This document shows positions 27,440 through 33,589 of a stretch of 33,589 bases of DNA, one piece after another (the stretch's first letter is position 1; every line of letters begins with the position of its first letter). Origin of the DNA: Lingula anatina (taxonomy: Eukaryota > Brachiopoda > Lingulata > Lingulida > Lingulidae); NCBI RefSeq assembly GCF_001039355.2, contig NW_019775460.1, positions 175,845 through 209,433 of the forward strand. Reading direction: 5' to 3'. The notes under the pieces were generated by a model. The model made no database searches. It saw only the letters and a program-made list of their open reading frames with translations, and was not told where the DNA came from. Made by a program: the position numbers and the translations under genes.

Positions 27440-29548
27440 ATTGGGGAGAGAGATACTTTCCTCCAGTTTCACTTACCATAAACACTGAGGTTAATTCTCC
27501 TGGACACTTGACCTGCAGGGTTGCTGGCAGTACAGGTGTACTCGCCCTCATCTGCCACCTTCACAGCAGCAAACTCCAGGTTACCAGACTTGTGCATGCG
27601 GTAGCGTAACTGAGCACCTGTGTCAAAGGACAGTTTTGTGCCATCTTTGGTCCATGTCACCTAAAATATGCATCAATGAATGGAGATTTCAAATTGTAAT
27701 TTCAAGGACATTGATAGATTATGCTGTGACACAGTAATCTTGTATACCAGCATAAGCATATTAACTATCTATGTGAAAGAGAGATGTTTCAAATCAAGTA
27801 ATCAATGGAGTTTTTATGCATCTTGTTACAGATAACTTTTATCGTTTACTAAATAAAGAATTACATTTTGCCCAAACTAGAGAAATCATCAATGTATAAC
27901 AAATATGGCAGCAACTTTGTCTTAGCATAGAAGAAGAACTACTTCTATGGTCTTAGCAAATGTCGAAACTTACAGCAGCTTCAAGTCTCAAAGGTCAAAA
28001 TACTCACCTCTGGGTCTGGCAGTCCAACACTTTGACACTCTAATGTAGTTCTGGTATCTACAATGGAGGCAACCTCTGTCTGGCCATCTTCTATTGTTGG
28101 TGGAACTGAGAAAAGATATCATAAAAAAACATACATAAATAAAAAATGAAACTACATTGTAGATAGTGAAATTTCCCACAAAGTGTAGTTATATATAAAT
28201 ATACAATGAAACATTTTGTAGTACAATATTTAGGCCTATTGTAAGCACTGCTGCTTCCAAAATTTCAACCATGGCTGGAGTCAATTACCCTGAACATCCA
28301 AGTCAAAATTCTTAATGGCTCTTCCTGCTGGGTTGACAGCGATGCAAGCATAGGATCCAATTTCTCGCAACTGTGCACTCAAAATCTGCAAACGTCTTCC
28401 GTTTTCATACACCCTTATGTTAGGAGTTCCCAAGGGTGAGATAGGGATACTTTCTCTCTCCCATGATATTCGTGGGGATGGAATGCCCTCTGCAGGGCAC
28501 TTAATTGCAATTGGGCGATTAATGGTAACTGTAAGCTGCTCCAATCTTTCTGAACCATTGATAGAGGGAGGCACTGAAGATAAAAAAGATGATCAAACAA
28601 TTAATGAATATAATTACTTATGTAAGTGTTTGTAGCATCATCAGTTATAATACTATGAATTTTAACCATCCAGTCCTATATATAACAAAAATTAGCAAGA
28701 TTGAAAATTGTTCATCTGCATTCACAGTCAACCATATCTGAACTTGCCAAGAGAAAGAAGCAATGTCATTGACTTCAGCCTAGCATTAGGCTTTAAAAAT
28801 GCTCCTTATGAAAAATATGGATATGACATCTTGGATTTTAATCCACCAAAATAAAAACACAGAATTTGAATTAAATGAAATACTTTCAAATATAAACCTC
28901 ACCATAAACATCCAGAATGTAGTGTCTCTCAGCCATACCAGCAGGATTCTCAGCACGGCAAGTGTATGACGATGTGTCTTTTACCTGAGCACTTGTTATC
29001 TCCAGGACTCGGCCATTTGTATGGATGCTAATGAAACATATAATTAGTGCATTTCACAACAGTTTATTTTTTATCAGAACAATGGAATGGAATGGGGTAA
29101 AGACAAACAGAATTACATATGAAAACTAAAGCTAAAGCACATCTAGCTCACAATTACATAATTCAAGTGGAAGTGTTAAGCCAATGCCAAAATGTATAAA
29201 AGAAACTCATATTTTCATTTTTCTTCACTAAAAACTCTTCAAGCTACTAACATAAATCTTTCAAGTAGTGTTCAATAAGATCCAAATATTTAAACAAACC
29301 AAAACCATATGGATAAAAAAATTAACTGTTCTTTCCAGCCAAATATCAATTGGATAACAAGCAAATGACACCTTAGTTCACTTACGTTATATGTGGATCA
29401 GCATCCACATTCATCTCCTCCCCTCCTTTGAACCACCTGATGGTGGGTGGGGGGATTCCCTCGGCAATACACTCAATGGAGATAGGTCTCTCCACCACCA
29501 CATTCAGCTTCTGTGGTGGCTTGCCAGCATCAACTATCACTGGGGGAA
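26674..29548 (-). CDS. Hemicentin-like multi-Ig protein fragment, seven exons, four I-set domains
   Basis: Joined as 29548-29386, 29027-28903, 28573-28289, 28105-28008, 27660-27477, 27262-27122 and 26805-26674, this gives 1128 nt (376 codons) in one consistent frame. It forms four I-set Ig domains, each with the first Cys (IECIAEG, IKCPAEG, LECQSVG, LPCKATG), the core Trp (IRWFKG, ISWERE, VTWTKDG, ISWQKG) and Y-x-C (YTCRAENPAG, YACIAVNPAG, YTCTASNPAG, YICIAQNTAG). Every domain begins VPP after a phase-1 intron; three are also split internally (phase 2, 0 and 1). Such tandem VPP...NPAG domains are typical of hemicentins, large extracellular-matrix proteins, though other multi-Ig proteins such as peroxidasin or titin relatives cannot be excluded. 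No start, signal peptide, stop or non-Ig domain is present. Both ends are open, and all exons fall between the two N positions. Confidence 0.87.
27122..27262 (-). CDS. Ig domain 4, first exon
   Basis: Acceptor AATTATTTCAG precedes 27262 and donor CCATAG|GTAAGT follows 27122; phase 1 at both ends. It encodes VPPSIERGEKEKRVLV, VILPCKATGTPKPIISWQKG. Confidence 0.86.
   Translation of the reverse strand, partial: SLQVLNGERKKSGFLLKTLSYSLAKQLELPNQSFLGRKEQHFKQIP
27391..27438. repeat. (TAA)n microsatellite
   Basis: A pure triplet run in the intron between Ig domains 3 and 4. Confidence 0.9.
27477..27660 (-). CDS. Ig domain 3, second exon
   Basis: Acceptor CATATTTTAG precedes 27660 and donor TTTATG|GTAAGT follows 27477; phase 0 in, phase 1 out. 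It encodes VTWTKDGTKL, FAAVKVADEGEYTCTASN and PAGQVSRR. Confidence 0.87.
28008..28105 (-). CDS. Ig domain 3, first exon
   Basis: Acceptor ATCTTTTCTCAG precedes 28105 and donor CCAGAG|GTGAGT follows 28008; phase 1 in, phase 0 out. It encodes VPPTIEDGQTEV and TTLECQSVGLPDPE. Confidence 0.85.
28289..28573 (-). CDS. Ig domain 2, single exon
   Basis: Acceptor TTATCTTCAG precedes 28573 and donor CAGG|GTAATT follows 28289; phase 1 at both ends. It is a complete domain of about 95 residues: PPSING, IAIKCPAEG, RISWERE, LQILSAQLREIGSYACIAVN. Confidence 0.87.
28903..29027 (-). CDS. Ig domain 1, second exon
   Basis: Acceptor GTTTCATTAG precedes 29027 and donor TTTATG|GTGAGG follows 28903; phase 2 in, phase 1 out. 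It encodes IHTNGRVLEITSAQVKDTSS, YTCRAENPAG and HYILDVY. Confidence 0.86.
29386..29548 (-). CDS. Ig domain 1, first exon
   Basis: Acceptor AATATTTCAG precedes 29548 and donor ATAAC|GTAAGT follows 29386; phase 1 in, phase 2 out. It encodes VPPVIVDAGKPPQ, ERPISIECIAEG and PPPTIRWFKGG. Confidence 0.87.
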
Positions 29549-29756
29549 CTGAAATATTGCATGGATTGCATTGTTCCTTTTTAACAGCAAAACAGCAAAT
29601 TAATTCTGTTACCATTGTGGTAAATTTAGGAGGTGTGGATGACAAGGGCACCATCTTCTCACAAGTAATTTTATCATTTGTCAGTCTGTGTCAATGTGTT
29701 TGCATTTCAACTCTTCACAAAGCCCTGAATTTGTACCTTACTACTAGTAAGTATTA

Positions 29757-29770
29757 TAATAATAATAAAG

Positions 29771-29806
<36 letters not shown>

Positions 29807-29810
29807 TAAT
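29757..29810. repeat. (TAA)n microsatellite at contig end
   Basis: The triplet run with small interruptions continues up to the N at 29811, consistent with an assembler stopping in a simple repeat. Confidence 0.88.
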
Positions 29811-29811
29811 N
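29811..29811. other. Assembly gap marker (single N)
   Basis: A lone N between a TAA run and a ~98-bp repeat also present at 26411-26508. Confidence 0.9.
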
Positions 29812-29909
29812 TTCCCTGTAATTAACGCACCGATAATAGTCGTTTAACTACCATAAGGATAATAAACCAAGGCTATTAAAGTGTCCTCGAAATTAATCCT
29901 GTAACTGTA
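29812..29909. repeat. ~98-bp repeat, copy 2
   Basis: It begins immediately after the N and matches 26411-26508 with a few substitutions. Both copies share the same left limit and lose similarity after CTGTA. Confidence 0.8.
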
Positions 29910-30979
29910 TAATGGATGGTACATTGAACTACCAAATGCAAAACTCTCTATTTGTGTAGAAATTAAATTAAGAAAATTTATTTAATTCATATGTTATTGC
30001 ATGTGGTAATAATGACACAAAGTTTTGTGTAATGAATATTGGATACGTGACGCAAAAATGTATATGTATAGTCACCTTAACGATCTAATGATTATTAGTG
30101 ATCGCTATTTAATCAGACAACTATTGGTTTATTAACAGTATATAACGTTTGTAACGGTAATGCCATGAAACTGACGACATATACATTAAGGGAAATTTTC
30201 ACAATTTTGAGACTTAATTATTTCTCAGTATAATTTTATACAGTTGTGCATTGAGATTGATATAAAAATTGTTTCTTTGATTGTCATCAAAAGGTACAGC
30301 TACAGTGTAGATAAATTAGGAAGATGAACAGGAACGAGGCGCTGGTCGCAACGTTGTGGTGAATGCCGCTCATTGGACAGGGACTGACCGACCCTATTGT
30401 CTCACGTAGTTCATTCCAAAAACATCTAAAATGAAAAACGAAAGAGGAAATACCGTTTAAGAAAATGTGTCAGGTCATAATAATAGGGCCACAGGCTGTT
30501 GTCCTAATGTAAAAAAAAAAGGTATCTGAACTCTTGGACAGCACATTATAAAAGTATAAAAAAAAATATGCCATTTTCAATTTGAAATTGAAAAAGGTCG
30601 ATATAGTGGCAAGTCTTGTGTTGTGTCTGTTGCTTTGCTTCCATGGTGTTTTAGTATATATAGACAGTGTGGGAGAGTAACATTTAATAGAATAAAAGTA
30701 ATAGAGTGACTTTTATTAGAGCGTGACTTTTATACAGAAAAATATTTGAATAAGGAGCGACTTTGCTTGCTGGGAGACTTTGTTAGTAGACTGTAAAAAA
30801 CGGCAATGTATTCCTCTGTGGACTTGTTTCATTTAATATACTGTGTAATGGTACATGTTGGACTGTCATCGGATGCACTTGGAGAAACGTAACAGTTTGA
30901 GTGAGAGTCTTTTAAGTACAAGTACGGGAAACAAGATAAAAACTATTTGAGATAACTTTATCTTTGCAAATTTATACTT
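29910..30979. other. AT-rich sequence, no feature recognised
   Basis: No Ig exon, other protein or bounded repeat could be identified here, in contrast to the exon-dense 3 kb before the N. Confidence 0.4.
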
Positions 30980-31090
30980 TTGTTTGTTGATCATCAGTAT
31001 CAGAGAATTTGTCAGTGTTGTAATCGGGAGGTAGTCGAGCGCGAAAGGCACTTCATGTTAGAATGTCCTCTGTATAGCGACCTAAGGGGA
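30980..31090 (+). pseudogene. LINE reverse-transcriptase C-terminal zinc-knuckle remnant
   Basis: The frame reads RICQCCNREVVERERHFMLE then CPLYSDLR. The C-x2-C...H-x4-C pattern followed by PLYxDLR is the zinc-binding tail found after the reverse transcriptase of many non-LTR retrotransposons. Nothing upstream reads as reverse transcriptase, so only the 3' end of a 5'-truncated copy seems to be present. An (AT)n run at about 31150-31172 may lie near its 3' tail. Confidence 0.6.
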
Positions 31091-33259
31091 ATTTTTATTA
31101 TCTGTAATTGGGAATTGGGTCCACATGAAATATTCATCATATATATGAAATCAAAAAATATATATATATATTAGAGGTTTAGGAAAAATGGTGAATCATT
31201 TGACAAAAGCAGAAATAAGAAGAAAGTCGTTATTAGAAATGGACAAGGAAAATGTTTCATGTAATGTGCAATTATAGAAATGAATAATTATCAAATTATT
31301 AATAAAAAAGCCGGGGGCCTTATATACAGGGAAATAAGCTGATCTAATGAAAGGTAAATTTAATTTTAAATATGCCTAGGAACAGGCATATCATCCCCGG
31401 TAGAAAATTTAATGTTAGTAATTGATAGCCATGAGCGAACAAAAAATGGGGAGTTTTTTTTTTAGGACAACTGAGTTGATTGACATGTTTTATGATACTT
31501 CTATATGTAACAGACGGACTCTCTGGTTGTGTAAAATGACTTTATTGCTACAACTAAAATTTTCACCCTGTAATAAAGGTGACATATGATTAAATAAAAT
31601 GACATACAACAAATAACTTATAATTCTATAGTTTACCTCTATGATAAGGAAATAATAAATTTGATATAGATAACTACGGTTTATAAAGGCTATAACGGCT
31701 TACCCTGATCTTATTCAAGGGCGTTTAGAAAGAGTGCTGGATATACCGATACGGCTTGATCTGAAAACTAAAGAGTAGAAAACGATGTAATACAGTATAG
31801 TATAGTGGAGTTGGATACGCAAAAGACAAGATAAAATATAACTAGAATTAACTAGATGACATCCAACTTACCACATAGAAACAGACAGACGAACAGCAAC
31901 TTCAGCACTATTTGAAAATACGGCGCCAATGCCTTTTATAATGTGAAGTCACATGACAAAGACCCGGGAAGACAGAACAAAGGGACATAGACAAAGGAAC
32001 AATTAGAGGGCGTCAGAGTCACAACAAGTCACAAGACAAGACGAGTGACGAGTGCATATTCACACATAGTTACATATATATATATAAGGAAATCTACTTG
32101 TAGCACTGTATCGAGATATCATACAATGACAATGGACTGTGACTGGAGGGGTGGGGGTGGGGGGGGGGGGGAGACACAGGCTTAGTCCAGTCTATAACAT
32201 CATTTTGACCACAGCTCCACCTAGTGGTCAAACAATAGCACTGAGGAAGACTGCAGCAAAGAGCTGTTAAAATTCCTGCACAAACATGTACTTCAACATA
32301 TTTTGCCTCTTAAGACTATAAAGTAATCTGAGATTTTCTACACTCGCTTTGGCGTTTCTTCACTCCAGGGTGAAGTATTTCTCAGCTTCAATGACTTATT
32401 GACAATGTGAACAATGTCTTTTACTTACAGGTGTATTGGGGAGGTAGGTCTCCGTTTTCAATTCGTAAATTGATGCAGATAATTTCTATTTTTTTTTTCA
32501 TTTCCGGGTGAAAGTGAAAGGAAGGATGTCAATAGAAATGTTGCCACCTTTCCATGATGTATTTCTTCTAACCATCAACACTATATAGTCTTTTAAACCT
32601 TCCACCGATCAAACGTAGCTATCAAGGTATCGCTATCATAAAGGCATATGGAGAACCCTTGATCATGTTTACCAGAACCTCCCACAGGTTGAGTTAAAAG
32701 AAATATCTAATGTTGAGGCCAAAGTTAAAGGTCATTGATATTTTAATTCTGTGAAGCTGCTTACCTTACATACCATCACTGTGATGACACTGACACTGTT
32801 CGGCTAACTCGTCAAAACTATACTTTCTCAGATTCATTTTAATAGCACCCCGGAATAATAATTATTAACAAAACATTTTGTTATGATATATTGAATAATC
32901 AATGTAAACATCCATCTTACATCTACACTTCCTTTTAATAATAACCTCCATTGCAACTACAATGAACAAATCAAGTAAGCAGCAGTTTTAAAAACATCAT
33001 AAACAACAGAAAAACACACTTAAAAAGTTTATATCTATTGTTCTCCATTAAGGTTTAATCTCTGAACGCATCACCTGACAAGCACATGATGAAATTGTAA
33101 TCTATGGACAAGTTTTATCTATGCCAAAACCAGACAAAAATATCATAATACAGTCTGAGAAAAGACAAAGATCACCTAGGTCTAGACTGATTTAAATTAT
33201 GAAATTTAGATGGGTCGTTTAGTTATGCATTATGACTGATAAGACGGGTCTCTGCAATT
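31091..33259. other. AT-rich sequence with simple repeats, no gene recognised
   Basis: It holds short (TA)n runs near 31156-31172 and 32073-32085 and a G run at 32148-32172. TGTAACAGACGGACTCTC at 31506 is loosely like the CCGG-element terminus, but no partner end was found. No coding exon is recognised. Confidence 0.4.
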
Positions 33260-33589
33260 ATAGAGAAGTCAGGGTTGACGTGTTAACTGATGTAACTGAA
33301 CTACATCACAAGACACACTGTTCTGTACTCTGTCATCTGACCATGTTGCTGTGGCAAGGAGAGAGGACAGTTGGGAGGAGCAGGGTTATCTTATTTACTG
33401 ATTGGCGTCCTTACTGCTAACACAGGGCAGTAGGGGAGGGAAAGGAGGTCAGAGTTAATTTATTAACTGGTTTTTCTGAACTGTATCAAAGGGCGCACTG
33501 TATTGTACTTTATCAGCTGATTATAATGTAGAGGCCTGAACAGAGGGTAGTGGGGGGGGGGGGGGCAGGTTGACTTATTAACTTATTTT
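33260..33589. repeat. Imperfect minisatellite, ~180-bp period, cut by window end
   Basis: GTCAGGGTTGACGTGTTAACTG (33269) recurs as GTCAGAGTTAATTTATTAACTG (33449), with CTGAACTACATCACAAG and CTGAACTGTATCAAAG, then TGTACTCTGTCATCTGA and TGTACTTTATCAGCTGA, following in the same order. A related CAGGGTTATCTTATTTACTG/CAGGTTGACTTATTAACT half-unit occurs at about 33381 and 33566. Confidence 0.55.

Noticed and set aside
31506-31530. Another CCGG-family terminus (TGTAACAGACGGACTCTC)
   Set aside because: No CCGG flank and no partner end found; similarity limited to about a dozen scattered bases.
1-33589. CRISPR array, prokaryotic operon or phage content
   Set aside because: No regularly spaced identical short repeats, no operon-like adjacent frames, and abundant spliceosomal introns.

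Overview
The window looks like nuclear DNA of an invertebrate animal, probably a marine lophotrochozoan such as a mollusc; the taxon is an inference. The evidence is intron-rich coding sequence with clean GT/AG junctions, a guanylate-binding-protein (GBP)-like GTPase, an array of I-set immunoglobulin domains, and a dense layer of decayed Tc1-type, DIRS/Ngaro-type, LINE and non-autonomous elements. No operons or prokaryotic signals are visible. Nearly all long open frames are transposon debris or chance.

Two host genes are recoverable, both on the minus strand. The first is a GBP-like large GTPase. Eight coding exons run from 24620 down to 6626 and give about 446 residues, with reading phase agreeing at every junction. 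Its introns are swollen by mobile elements: a fold-back element (21165-23098), a short CCGG-flanked MITE (15323-15488), two 0.9-kb TIR elements (9212-10111 and 13568-14478), a DIRS-type reverse transcriptase fragment (12104-12647) and a 1-kb inverted-repeat element (6916-7935). The 3' end of the gene was not found. The second gene is part of a hemicentin-like multi-Ig protein: seven exons, four I-set domains, 29548 down to 26674.

All seven Ig exons lie on one 3.7-kb piece bounded by single N characters (26061 and 29811). The sequences at both joins are duplicated across them and no Ig exon is seen outside, so this piece may be a misplaced contig.

Layout. 1-3439: broken Tc1-like element, split by an 1872-bp element flanked by CCGG. 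3467-5200: two related GC-rich TIR elements. 5201-6625: nothing recognised. 6626-24620: the GBP-like gene with element-filled introns. 24620-26060: an 83-bp decayed tandem repeat and a duplicated repeat. 26062-29810: Ig-domain exons. 29812-33589: AT-rich sequence with a LINE zinc-knuckle remnant and a terminal minisatellite.

The most distinctive items are the CCGG-targeting element and its short relative, the 0.9-kb TIR family that keeps a TATA box and an identical tiny reading frame, and the fold-back element whose two arms each carry the end of a Tc1 transposase.
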